The translations under genes and the position numbers were made by a program. 20,000 bases of DNA from positions 1 to 20,000 of the forward strand of contig MCFG01000092.1 of the NCBI GenBank assembly GCA_002104895.1. Direction: 5' to 3'. Shown piece by piece: positions 1 to 13,004 of this stretch; within the stretch, counting starts at the first letter, position 1; each line of letters opens with the position of its first letter. The notes beneath the pieces are model-generated. The model worked only from the letters and a program-made list of their open reading frames with translations. It was not told the DNA's origin and ran no database searches. Source of the stretch: Anaeromyces robustus. Its lineage: Eukaryota; Neocallimastigomycota; Neocallimastigomycetes; Neocallimastigales; Neocallimastigaceae.

Positions 1-248
1 TGATATAATTGTTCCATATTTCAATATAACAGTTACAATTTTCAATTTCTATTATTAATTATTAATTATTAATTATTATAATAATAATTATTATCATTAT
101 TATTAATATATTATTGAAATATTTTAATTAATATAAATAGTTATTTAGATAATAGAATAAAAAACCAATAATAATAAAAATAATTAATATTAATTAATTT
201 ATTTCTTAAATACTAATAAAAATATATAAGAATAAAAATATTTTTCAA
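1..248. other. A/T-rich 3' flank of the coiled-coil gene
   Basis: No gene seen. The stretch is almost pure A+T, with ATTA/TAA simple sequence around 50-110. It lies directly downstream of the TGA stop of the minus-strand coiled-coil gene and probably holds its 3' UTR, although no polyadenylation signal stands out from the background. Confidence 0.6.
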
Positions 249-2809
249 TCAATATTTATATACTTGATCCATTGTTAATGAATTTTCATTCATATAATCC
301 AATATAAATTCTAATAATAAATTAAAGAAATGCTCTGATTCTATTTCAAAAATATTTGATAAATTCTCTTTCTTTAATGAAAAATTTAATATATATGGAA
401 TAAAACTAAATATCTATATTATACATATATAGATAGATAGACAGATGAAACATTAATTATTTTATTCTTGTTAATATATATGTATAATGTATATATTATA
501 ATCATATATTATTAAGTAGTTACTTTTATTTCGTTTAATTCTTTATTTTTGAAAAATTTTGTTCGTATATCATTCCATAATAAACGATATTCATTATCTT
601 CCATATTATTCTTATTATAAAGAGTAAGTATATAATGAAATAATAAAAATAATTTTTTTATATCCTATTTTAATATAAATAATATTAAATATAATCCAAA
701 TGACAAAATAAAAAAAGTAAAAAAAAGAAAAAGAAAAGAAAATAATATAAAATATAATTAATATTTACATAATTTTTTTTCTCTTTTCTTTTTAATAATT
801 CCTAATTTTAATAATTAAAAAACAAACCATATATTGTTGATTTATGATTTTTTCTAAATGATTTGAATAATCAGTTTGAACTTCTTTTGATTGATATTCT
901 GGTTTTACTGTTATTGCCACTATTATATAATTTTAGAATTAAAAAAAAATATATATATATATATATATTTACAATTTATTAACAATAAAATATGAGTTTT
1001 TTTTAAAAAAAAAAAAAGAATGAAAGTATTTTTTATTTTATTTTTTATTTATATTACCATTTTTTTTAATTTTTTCTTTCTTTTTATTTGATAATTCTTC
1101 ACAATTTTTTTGCAATATTGTATTAGTATCTTGCATTTCCTTTATTTGTTCTTTTAGCTTTTCTATTTCTTTTTTTAATTCAATGGTTATAGTTTGAGCC
1201 TATTATATATATGTTTATATATATAGTTCACATATTAATTTAATTATTTAATAAGTAAGAATAATAATAGTTATATTAATAATAATTACTTTATTTTTCT
1301 CTTCTATAATAGATTTATTTTTATTTTTATAATCTTCTATTTCTTTTTCTTTTAATTTTAACTACATATAATATTATATATATATATATATATATAGTTC
1401 ATCAGTATAAATAAATATTTTATGTTTTTTTTTTTCAATATTAATTTTAATTTAAAAGTTTATTTAAAAGTATATGTATATATATATACTTCTAATTTTA
1501 ATTCCTCTTCATTATTAGAAAACTCTTGAAGTGACTCTATTAATCTTTTATTTTCTCTATTTAATATATCTATAGATGATTGATAATCTTTTCTTAAATT
1601 TTCTAAATCCTTTAAGTAATAAATGAAATTGATTTTTTATTAATTATAAATATACATATATATTAATTAATATTTATCTTCTTTTTTATATTTATATATA
1701 TATATTTTATTATTGCTTTTTTTTTTCTTTTTTTTTTACTACTACAACTATTATTATTATAATTAATGTATTTTTTATTCATACTTTTTTCCATAATTTA
1801 TCTTCATTTACAATTCTATCAAATTCTGTCATAACATTTTTTATTTTTGATTCTTGACGTTTTATTTTATTTTCTTTACTATTTAATTGCTTTTTTTTCT
1901 TCTATATTATACATTATATGAAAATTTTGAAATATATATATATTATTATTGTTATGAATATTTTGTATTAAATTATTATTATTTAATAAAATATATTTTA
2001 TATATATATATCATTTTTTTTTATTAATTATTATTATACCTCTAAAATATATGATAAATTTAATAAATCTTTGTTTAATTGTTTCAAAACTTTTTCTTTT
2101 TCTACTATATGTTGTTTTTTTCTTTAACATTAATTTTTATTTAATAGCCAATTAATAATAAATAATAATAAAAATAATAATAGAAAATGGAAATATATAA
2201 ATTAATTAATTAATTTTAAATATTAAAATAATAAATAATATTTTTTTGTTATTTTTTTTTTTTTTAGTAAAAATAAATAATTACTGTTTATTATTTCTCA
2301 TCTATTAAAATAGTGTTTATATTAAAAGGTATAAATATAATTATTATATATTTTAAGAATAATTAGTAAATTCATTTAAAAATATTTAATTTATATAGAT
2401 AGAATAATTACCATTTCTATAAGATTATTAATATTATTATAGACTTTATCATCTTCAGTTGAATTTTCAAAATATTTTGACTAACAAAAAAAAAAAAAAA
2501 GAGAGAAATATATATTTTATATTGATATATAATTAATAAAAATTATTATGTTTTTAAAATTGTATAGTATTTTTTTTTTTTTTTTACTATTTATATAATT
2601 TTTTTTCTATTACTCTTTTTTATTTTAAACATACTTCTTCTTTTTCTTCTTCTTCTTCTACTTCTTCTTCTTCTTCTGTATTTCTATATGAATAATCTTC
2701 ATTAATTAAATTATTCAGTTTAAATATTAAACTTTTTAATTCTTTTGTTCTTTTTTCTTCATATTTATTATATAAAGGCTAAAATATAATAAATATTTAT
2801 TAATATTTT

Positions 2810-2842
<33 letters not shown>

Positions 2843-3505
2843 TAAATAAAATAATAAGAAATAAATAATGAATAACAAATAATATATATATATATATATA
2901 TATTAGATTTTACTTTATCATGAGTAACAGGTGAATTTTGCTTATCATATTCTGAATTGTTGTTAGCATTAATAGAATCAAACTTGGATGAAATATATTT
3001 GGATATATTAATATCATTCTTAAAAAAATCTCTATTTAATTGTTTTAGAACTTGAAAATTATAATATGAGGAATCTACGAAAAAAAAAAAAAAAAAGCAT
3101 ATGGTTTAAAATGTGACATATTCACATCAATAATTAATTAATATATTATTTTTTTTTATATACAAAAAAATATATATATATATAATTAATAGAAATACTA
3201 TACTGATTTATAATTATTAATACCATTGCTAAAACCATCTTCATTATCATCATATCTACTACATTTGGAGTTATCTTGTTTTTCCTGTTTAGTTTTTCCC
3301 CTAATAAAATAAAATATATATTCATTGATTCATGTATATATAAAATAAGATATTATTATTTCTAAATATCCAAAGAATTTATAATATGAATGAAAAGCTT
3401 TAATAATATAATGATAATGAATATTTATATATTATTATTATTAAATTATTTAAAATTATTTAATTACAAATGATGATTACTAATTGAAATATGACTTTTT
3501 TTCAT
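249..3505 (-). CDS. Coiled-coil protein of unknown function, 14 exons, 478 aa
   Basis: I do not recognise this protein with confidence. Exons in transcript order: 3468-3505, 3224-3300, 2914-3074, 2635-2778, 2412-2480, 2285-2301, 2040-2121, 1785-1901, 1490-1609, 1290-1361, 1058-1199, 828-919, 524-664, 249-413. Phase is kept at every junction and the total is 1437 nt including TGA. The start is the ATG opening MKKSHISISNHH. Residues 1-90 are polar, and residues 126-140 form a Glu-rich patch from a GAA/GAG repeat. Residues about 163-347 are Lys/Glu-rich with heptad-like spacing (ELKKEIEKLKEQIKEMQDTN) and should form a long coiled coil. The last 100 residues are again helical but more hydrophobic (FFNLLLEFILDY). 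Two points are weaker: the 17-nt exon, and the exon 828-919 donor, which is GTTTGT rather than GTA-type. A centrosomal or flagellar basal-body role is possible by general resemblance only. The gene is sure; details of the 3' half are less so. Confidence 0.75.
2285..2301 (-). other. Candidate 17-nt microexon of the coiled-coil gene
   Basis: The exon at 2412-2480 ends in phase 0, but the next clear exon (2040-2121) is open only if two bases precede it. The 17-nt block here is bounded on the coding strand by TTTAATAG on the left and GTAATT on the right. It enters in phase 0, leaves in phase 2 and encodes MRNNK plus the first two bases of a Gln codon. It exactly repairs the frame. A homopolymer length error at the AAAAAAA run (2115-2121) is the alternative. 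Confidence 0.55.
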
Positions 3506-4152
3506 AATATTGTTATTTCTTTCTTTCGTTCGTTCTTTCTTTTTTTTGCTTTAATATTATAGAATTTTATAAAGTTTTTCTTATTTTTTTATGAATTAAA
3601 TTTAATAAAATGCAATTAAAACAAATTTAAATAATAATAGATATAATTATATTTTCATATAAAAAATGTATTTTTATTTTTACAAATTGAAATTATGATT
3701 TCATTTTAATAAAAAAAAAAAAAAAAAGTATTTAAAGAATTAATAATTAAAAAATCCTTTATATTTTATTGTTATACAAAAATTATTTTTTTATTTAAAA
3801 AAAATTAATTAAAATTTCATTAATTAAAAAATATTTTTTAAAGTTTTAAAAATAAAAAATCAAAAAAAAAAAAAATAAAATAATAAAAAAAATTAATGCA
3901 GGATTTATATTATTAAATAAAAACAATAATAATAACAATAATAATAATAAATATGGAATTAAAATAATATAATAAAAAAAAAGATTGTTACTTTTAATTA
4001 CTTTCAAAATATATATATATATATAAAAAGAAAAAATATTTTATATTTAAAATAATAATTTGCTTAATAAAAGTTTATTTGTTTTATTTATTATTTATAT
4101 ATTTGCTTTATTTATTTATTTATTTATTTGCTTTGATTTATTATTTGTATTC

Positions 4153-4190
<38 letters not shown>

Positions 4191-4308
4191 ATGATTTTTA
4201 TTATTAATTGATTTATTATTATTTCTATTATTGTTTATTTTTTATTTTATTTTATTAATTTTCCAATTTTTTATTATTATTAAGATTGTCATTGCTGTTA
4301 TTTTTATT
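3506..4308. other. Intergenic: coiled-coil gene promoter side and PIG-L 3' flank
   Basis: No gene supported. It contains a pyrimidine tetranucleotide tract (TTCT/TTCG) at about 3517-3546, just upstream of the coiled-coil gene start, A-runs near 3711-3727 and 3860-3875, a TTTA repeat at about 4107-4126 and an ATT repeat at about 4157-4186. A short Asn-rich open stretch at 3901-3970 on the plus strand is AAT/AAC simple sequence with no usable start. Confidence 0.6.
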
Positions 4309-5817
4309 TTATGTATTAATACGAGTTAATTCATTAATATACATATATCTAGAAAAGAATATATATAGCCAACGGAACCAAACCATTTGACTTTTATGTT
4401 GTCTCATGGCTTTTTGTGCTAAATAAACTTCATCAAAACCTGATACAAATAAAGCTCTATCACCAACAGAATAAGCATGTGGAATAAGGAAAGCATTTAA
4501 TGAAAAAATAGTATCAAAGAATGAACTATATTTTCTAAGAAGAGAAACGGTTTTTAAAGTGAAGACAGCTGGCATAGCCTTTGAACCATTTTGATTAATA
4601 AAGTACCTTTTATATATATATATTTATATATATATAATATATTAGAGTATTGCAATATATTACAATATAAAAATATAAACATATTCAAAAATAAATAAAT
4701 ATATATATATATATAAAACTAGAAATAAAAAAGAAATGATAAAATACAAAAAAAAAAAAAATTAATTATAGAATAATAATCATAATAATATACTTACTTT
4801 ACACCTTCAAATACTGAACGATGATTAACATGTCCTGAAATTCCCATTCTATCAAATGTAATAATCTATATTAAAAATATATATAATGAGAAATATGAAA
4901 ACAATAAATATTAATTATAACATTAAATAGAATAATATCGATTTTATATTATAAATATTTATCTTTATAGTAATATATTTATATAAACATAAATAATATA
5001 TATATATATATATATAATTACAGCTGTAATATCTGGATTAATATGTTCAGAAATAACTTTACTAACAGCAGTTGGATACCAAAATTGATTTGGATTATCT
5101 TGAAGACCTCTATTAATTATATAATAATATTAATATATAAAATAGAAATAAAAATAATTAAATAAAAAAAAAAAATTAATCATGAAAGCATTTCGAATTA
5201 ATTATATTATTAATAAAATTATTAAATATTTATTTATATATGATATAATAAAAATAATTATAAACTATTATTATTGTTAAAGTTATTATTAATATTTTAG
5301 TCAATACTATTATACTATTAATATTTTTTTTTCCTTTCTATGTTATTTTTTTATTATAAAAAAAAAATAAAATAAAATAAAATAATTACGGATGATCTAG
5401 AACAGTAACATTTTCTTCTTCAATACCTAATAATTTAACACAATTCTTGATTTCAATTTCACGAATTTCACCTTTTTTATCATAATTACCTGTAGATAAA
5501 CATAAAATTTTAACTTTAAAACCTTGTTTTCTTAAACCAATCATAGTTGGTGCGAAAAACATAATTTCATCGTCTGGGTGAGCAGTAATAAATAAATATT
5601 GTTTTAAACTTGGATTTTCTTTAATAGATTGAAGATTTTTTGAAGCTTCTTCCCCTAAATGTTCTTTAACAATCTTTAAATCTTCTGCATATTCTTTATC
5701 CGTTTTTACACGTAATGGTGGTGGTATAATTTTGGTCTTAAATTTAAAAATAATAATTAAAAAATATATTAAGGCTGATACCATAGCCATGTGGTAAAGA
5801 AGACTAAAGGCTAACAT
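4309..5817 (-). CDS. PIGL: PIG-L/Gpi12 N-acetylglucosaminyl-phosphatidylinositol de-N-acetylase
   Basis: This enzyme removes the acetyl group from GlcNAc-PI, the second step of GPI-anchor synthesis, at the cytosolic face of the ER. Exons: 5390-5817, 5022-5109, 4798-4865, 4309-4606; the model gives 293 aa. A hydrophobic N-terminal segment (residues 9-26) should anchor it in the membrane. The family's zinc-site motif AHPDDE is at residues 79-84 and the second metal/catalytic motif GHVNH at 183-187. The C-terminal part keeps the family block with LLRKYSSFFD, AQKAMRQHKSQMVWFRWLYI and FSRYMYIN, as in animal and yeast proteins. All junctions keep phase (CC|A, GCT|ATT, AA|G). The start is the first ATG before the membrane segment. 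The length is somewhat above that of typical homologues (about 250-300 aa) and nothing essential is missing. It should be an active enzyme. Confidence 0.95.
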
Positions 5818-5948
5818 TTTGATATTATTCTTTTTTTATATTTTTTTTTTTTTTTTATATTTTTTTTATTATTATTATTATTATTTATTTTATTTAATAA
5901 TATATTATTTATTATTTATTTTTTATTATAATTTATATATCTCCTTTC

Positions 5949-5982
<34 letters not shown>

Positions 5983-6225
5983 TTTCTATTATCTAAATAT
6001 ATATTTTTTTAAATTTTTTTTATTCTTCTAAGTTTTATTTTTATTTTTTTTTTTTTATAATTTTTTTTTTTTAAATATTTTATATTTTTACTTTAAAACT
6101 CATTCATTTTAATTTTATATAAAAGATGATATAAAAAAAATCTATAAATTTATTTGATAAATATTATATATTGTGATATATTAACATAAATTAAATTAAA
6201 TATAATGAAATGTATATTACATAAT

Positions 6226-6226
<1 letters not shown>

Positions 6227-6264
<38 letters not shown>

Positions 6265-6268
6265 TTAA
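6227..6268. repeat. (TTTA)n microsatellite
   Basis: About ten consecutive TTTA units in the intergenic gap, next to the TCACGTGA palindrome. Confidence 0.85.
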
Positions 6269-6295
6269 TAACTTTTAAACTGTTTTTTGATAAAG

Positions 6296-6303
6296 TCACG
6301 TGA
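6296..6303. promoter_or_regulatory. TCACGTGA palindrome (E-box-like), candidate bHLH site
   Basis: This is a perfect 8-bp palindrome containing CACGTG, in a gap otherwise nearly devoid of G and C. It lies about 480 bp upstream of the PIG-L start codon. CACGTG, especially in the form GTCACGTGA seen here, is the known core site of Cbf1/Pho4/USF-type bHLH factors. Function is inferred from the motif only. A 20-codon minus-strand ORF (6258-6320) spans it and is the competing explanation. Confidence 0.3.
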
Positions 6304-6847
6304 ATATGTATATAAAACATAGAAAAAAAAAAAAAAGGAACAAAGAGAAAATTTATATATTAAATGTAAAATTATAAATATTTCAATTTTTATTTTTAAT
6401 AACTATTTTATTTTTATATTATTATTTATTTTTTTTTTTTACAATCTTATATTATTATTTATTTTTAATCTAACATTTATTGTTTATGTTATGATAGTTT
6501 TTTTTTATATTATATTTTTTTTACAGTAAAATATTTTCTTTAATATTTATTTTAATATTTCTTTATTTTTTCTTTGTTTTATCTATTATTCTTGTTTTTT
6601 TTTACTTTTTTTTTTTATTTTTTTTATTTGATAAAGATTATTTATTTTATACTATATTATTTTATATTATTTTATATTATACTATATCATTATATTATTA
6701 TATACTCTTTATTAAATATTATTAATTTATTTATAAATTTATATATATATATTTTTTTCTTTTTCCCAGTTTTTTTTTAATATTTATTTATTTACTTTAA
6801 TATTCTTTATTAATAAGAATTTATATGTTTATATTTATATATTATAT

Positions 6848-9311
<2,464 letters not shown>

Positions 9312-9316
9312 TTTTA

Positions 9317-9374
<58 letters not shown>

Positions 9375-9378
9375 TAAT
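9317..9378. repeat. (ATT)n microsatellite adjoining the metaxin start codon
   Basis: About twenty ATT units with one TTT interruption, ending five bases from the start codon on the coding-strand side. The plus-strand poly-Tyr frame here is a product of the repeat. Confidence 0.9.
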
Positions 9379-9614
9379 AAACGAAATAAGATAAATATTA
9401 ATAAAAAAAAAAAAAAATAGAGTGTAGCAGCAAATCGAAAAAAAAATTTTTTTTTAAAAAAATAATAATTAAAATTATATAATAATAAAAAATTTGTGAT
9501 ACATTTTCAACAATAATAATATTTATAAAATTATATTATTTCAAAAAAAAAGTTAATGAAAAATTTATTCAAATAAAAAAGAAATATTTATATTTTTATT
9601 CTTTATTTTTTTTC

Positions 9615-9654
9615 TTTATTTTATTTTATTTTATTTTATTTTATTTTATTTTAT
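9615..9654. repeat. (TTTTA)n microsatellite
   Basis: About eight tandem TTTTA units in the gap between the metaxin and nucleoporin genes. Confidence 0.85.
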
Positions 9655-10173
9655 TAATTTTTTATTTTGTATTATTATTTAAATATATATGTAAAATATA
9701 TTGTATATATAATTTTAAAAAAAATTGAAAAAAAAAATTATTCTTATATAATAAATATAAAAAAATAAAATAAAAAACAAATTATTACTTCAAATAATTT
9801 TATTAATAATTGTTTAAAATTGTAAAGTAAATAAGAAAAAAAAAAAATTTAATTATATATAGAAATAAATAAACTGATTTGAAATATGACTTAAAAAAAA
9901 GGAATAATTATATATAGAAAAAAAAATTAAAAATCAAATTTGACTTATAATTAAAATTTTAAAATTTAATAACTATGAATTATATTTAAAATAAAAAAAA
10001 GTATTTTTTTTTCTCGGTTAAAATATATAATAATAATTAATATAATATTGTATCTTGATGAATAATATAAAAATAATATATAATATTATTTATATATATT
10101 ATTTATAATATATATTTTTTATATTATTTACTTTAACTTTTCTTCTTTACTGATTTTAAATCATTGTCCATTC

Positions 10174-10205
<32 letters not shown>

Positions 10206-10242
10206 TCTTTTACTATAAAAAATTAATATATATATTATTATT

Positions 10243-11558
10243 TTACTTTAATGGAGTAAAAGTTGATGAAGTAGATAATGATGTAGTAGGATAGTGTTGA
10301 TTTAAACGATTTTGTTGAATATTTTGATAATGTGGTCCTGGTACATGATAACCACAATACATATCTTCTATTTCCTTTGAATTCTTTTTAACATAATCAG
10401 TAAGTATTGATAAACCATGTTGATGTTCAGTTAAAATCTTATGAATAGTTTGTAATCCTTCTTCATCAACAACATATCTTCCTGGTTGTGAATTTATTTC
10501 TCCACTCTTTATATTACCACCACTACTAACTAAATTACTATTATTATTAGCAGTAGAAAGATTTCCATTACTCTTACCACCAGAAGAAAATTTATTAATA
10601 TTATTATTTATATTACCGTTTAAGGAAGTACTGTTATTATTATTTATATTAGTAGCAGAAGAGCTAGCTAAATTATACCATGAAGCACCAGGGTGATCTC
10701 TTATCATTTGTAAATGTGCCCATAATTCTTCAACACGACCTCTAAATTGAGAAGACTTTCTTAAACTTGCAGCTAAATTTTCTAAACGAACCTTTAATGT
10801 TTCTTCTTCAGGTCTTATTGAATAACCTCTATTTCTTAATATATATACTTGTTTCATAATTTTTAATGTACGATGAGCTAAACTTAAATGTCTTCTTCTG
10901 TACTCTTCTAATTTTCCAGTAGTTTCTAATAAATGTTTTTGTCTTAACTTTTCAACTTTATCAGCAAGTTCCTATTTATATAATTATTTTAAATATATAT
11001 ATATAGATAGATAGATAGATAGATAAACATTTAAAATTATAATAACATAAAAAATAGAAATTAAAAAAAAAAAATATGAAAATAAAAAAAAAAATTAATA
11101 ATAAAAAATAATAATTTATTATTTTTTAATTCAATTATAGATAATAAGTTATTTAAATTAAATTATTTTATATTCACCTTTAATTTAGCTTCATGAGCAT
11201 TAGTTTGTTTACTTTGTTCTGCCATACGTTTCTTAATACCATCAAAACCAATAGCAATAGCCGGTACCATACTATTAAATAATTATAATTAATTATTATC
11301 ATATAAATAAATAAAAATTATATATTACAAATATATTTGATTTAACTATCTAATTACCATGATGAGTCTGGATTATTCTTTTGTGCTTGTCTCCATAAAC
11401 CTTCATCATCATTTGGTGGTTTTACATATCTTCCAACTTCACTTGGATGTACCATATTATAGAAGTAATGCTATTAATAATAAATACATAATGATCAATA
11501 TTATAATTTATAATAAATCATGATAATTATTAAAAGTAAATAAACAATAACAGCAATG

Positions 11559-11627
<69 letters not shown>

Positions 11628-12557
11628 TATACTTTAAATTGGCAATTTGGACTTTGTGGATTCCAATATTCTTGTATTTTTCTTAATTCATCGGCAACTG
11701 TTGATGTATGTTGTTGAGTTTGTTGAATACCTATATAATTAATATTTTAAATTTTATATAATTAACAATTTATTTATTTATTTGTTTGTTTGTTTGTTTG
11801 TTTGTTTGTTTATTTAAAACATTATTTAATAGATAAATAAGAATATATAATTATATATATTACTTAAAATTGATCAATTATATTAAATAAAAATAAAATA
11901 TAATAAAATAAAATAAAAAAAAATAAAATGCTTACCCATAAATTGTTGTTGTTGTCCCATTCCACCAAAACCTGTATTTGTAGTGGATCCAAATATTCCT
12001 CCAGTATTAGTATTATTTGAACCAAATTTAAATAAACCTGAACCACTTGTATTGTTATTACTTCCAAACATACCTGTGCCTGTAGTATTGTTTGTTTTAA
12101 ATAAACTATTGTTGTTGTTGTTATTAGCACCAAATAAACTTGTACCAGTATTTGTTGTATTATTTGAACCAAATAATCCAGTACCGGTGGTATTATTTGT
12201 TTTAAATAAGCTATTATTGTTATTATTATTTGCACCAAATAAACCTGTTCCAGTATTTGTTGTATTACTTGCACCAAATAAACCTGTACCAGTATTTGTT
12301 GTATTATTTGAACCAAAGAGACCAGTACCTGTATTTGTTGTATTATTTGAACCAAAAAGACCAGTACCTGTATTTGTTGTATTATTTGAACCAAAAAGAC
12401 CAGTACCTGTATTTGAAGATTGATTATTTTGGCCAAAACCAAATCCAGTATTTGTCGTACCAGTTGTATTGGTAGTATTACTTTGACCAAAACTAAATCC
12501 AGTACTTTGGGTTTGATTGTTTTGTTGACCAAAACTAAATCCAGAACCTTGATTCAT
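10243..12557 (-). CDS. NUP54: Nup54/Nup57 FG nucleoporin of the Nup62 complex, 5 exons, 551 aa
   Basis: This is a central-channel nucleoporin; the family assembles with Nup62/Nsp1 and Nup58/Nup49 through coiled coils and binds transport receptors through FG repeats. Exons: 11936-12557, 11633-11730, 11358-11470, 11178-11271, 10243-10971. Residues 1-207 are the FG domain: three FSFGQ/FGFGQ motifs, six GLFG, plus SLFG, GMFG, KFG and IFG, set in Asn/Thr/Gly spacers. Residues 209-309 hold the conserved alpha/beta part, including YWNPQSPNCQFK, HYFYNMVHPSEVGRYVKPPN and VPAIAIGFDGIKKRM. Residues 310-400 form the coiled-coil region (LRQKHLLETTGKLEEYRRRH, RNRGYSIRPEEE). An Asn/Ser/Gly-rich insert (about 410-470) precedes the last conserved helix (EEGLQTIHKILTEHQHGLSI). 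Phase is kept throughout. The start ATG opens directly into the FG domain. The insert is the main oddity and looks like low-complexity expansion. The identification is firm. Confidence 0.95.
11004..11025. repeat. (GATA)n microsatellite in nucleoporin intron
   Basis: About five GATA units inside the intron 10972-11177. Confidence 0.8.
11557..11625. repeat. (AAT)n microsatellite in nucleoporin intron
   Basis: About 23 AAT units in the intron 11471-11632, ending only a few bases from the donor of the exon 11633-11730. Confidence 0.9.
11769..11816. repeat. (TTTA)n(TTTG)n compound microsatellite in nucleoporin intron
   Basis: Three TTTA units are followed by seven TTTG units and then TTTA again, inside the intron 11731-11935. 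The conversion of A to G across consecutive units is a typical compound microsatellite. Confidence 0.9.
12060..12420. repeat. 39-nt coding tandem repeat in the GLFG domain
   Basis: A 39-nt unit encoding 13 residues (GSNNTTNTGTGLF) recurs, with the copies between about 12299 and 12416 nearly identical at DNA level. Upstream on the plus coordinates, a larger 105-nt unit (35 residues, with an Asn6 run and SLFK) is present twice, with copies starting near 12127 and 12232. This points to recent unequal exchange or slippage within the FG domain. Confidence 0.9.
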
Positions 12558-13004
12558 TATGAAAAATTAGATTTTAATTATTAATTTTAATATTCTTTAA
12601 GTGGATTAACAATCTATATAATTATCAATAGTTTTAATAAAAAATAAAATAAATATAAATAATATAATTGTATTTAAAAAATGTTATTGTATTTTTTTGA
12701 AAAATTTTATTTATATTGTTTATATCAATAATATTTAATTGCTTTTTATTATTGTTGTTGTTATTATATTATTCGATTGATGAAAAATTATAAGTTAGAT
12801 ATTATTATATTATTGTTTATATAAATTATTGTTTAATTTGTTTATATATAATCATTCATTGATTTTTATAATTATTAGCAATTCCTGTTTGTATACATCA
12901 ATACATATTTTAAATAAAAAAAAAAACCAATAAAAAACATAATAATATAGTATGAATTATATAATTTGTTTCATTTAATAAATAAATCTATGGTTCTTCT
13001 ATCA
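12558..13004. other. Upstream flank of the nucleoporin gene
   Basis: No gene supported. This A/T-rich DNA should contain the nucleoporin promoter and 5' leader. A few TTG/ATTG-rich stretches (12690-12860) are seen, with no recognisable core element. Confidence 0.55.

Larger units (their letters stand above)
5818..6847. other. Intergenic region upstream of PIG-L and downstream of metaxin gene
   Basis: No gene supported. It consists of A- and T-runs (5841-5860, 5951-5966, 6047-6074, 6324-6337, 6429-6440), an ATT tract at about 5868-5886 and TTTA tetranucleotides at about 6227-6268. The only clearly non-A/T element is the TCACGTGA palindrome at 6296-6303. The plus-strand open frame at 6574-6780 is T-rich simple sequence giving Phe/Tyr/Ile runs and is not credible. 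Confidence 0.6.
9312..10242. other. Intergenic: metaxin promoter side and nucleoporin 3' flank
   Basis: No gene supported. An ATT repeat (9317-9378) begins five bases upstream of the metaxin ATG and so lies in its 5' leader or core promoter. A slightly G/C-richer patch (9420-9440) lies about 110 bp upstream of that start. TTTTA pentanucleotides run about 9615-9654, and there is a T-run at 10171-10198 shortly downstream of the nucleoporin stop. Confidence 0.6.

Noticed and set aside
3901-3970. Plus-strand Asn-rich open stretch after an AG
   Set aside because: AAT/AAC simple sequence with no start codon in frame and no neighbouring exon.
6574-6780. Plus-strand 68-codon Phe/Tyr/Ile frame
   Set aside because: It is T-rich simple sequence between genes; no conserved features or splice context.
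11864-12532. Overlapping long frames on both strands across the nucleoporin FG exon
   Set aside because: They are shadow frames of the 39-nt repeat. Only the frame with FG/GLFG motifs joins in phase to the conserved Nup54 exons.
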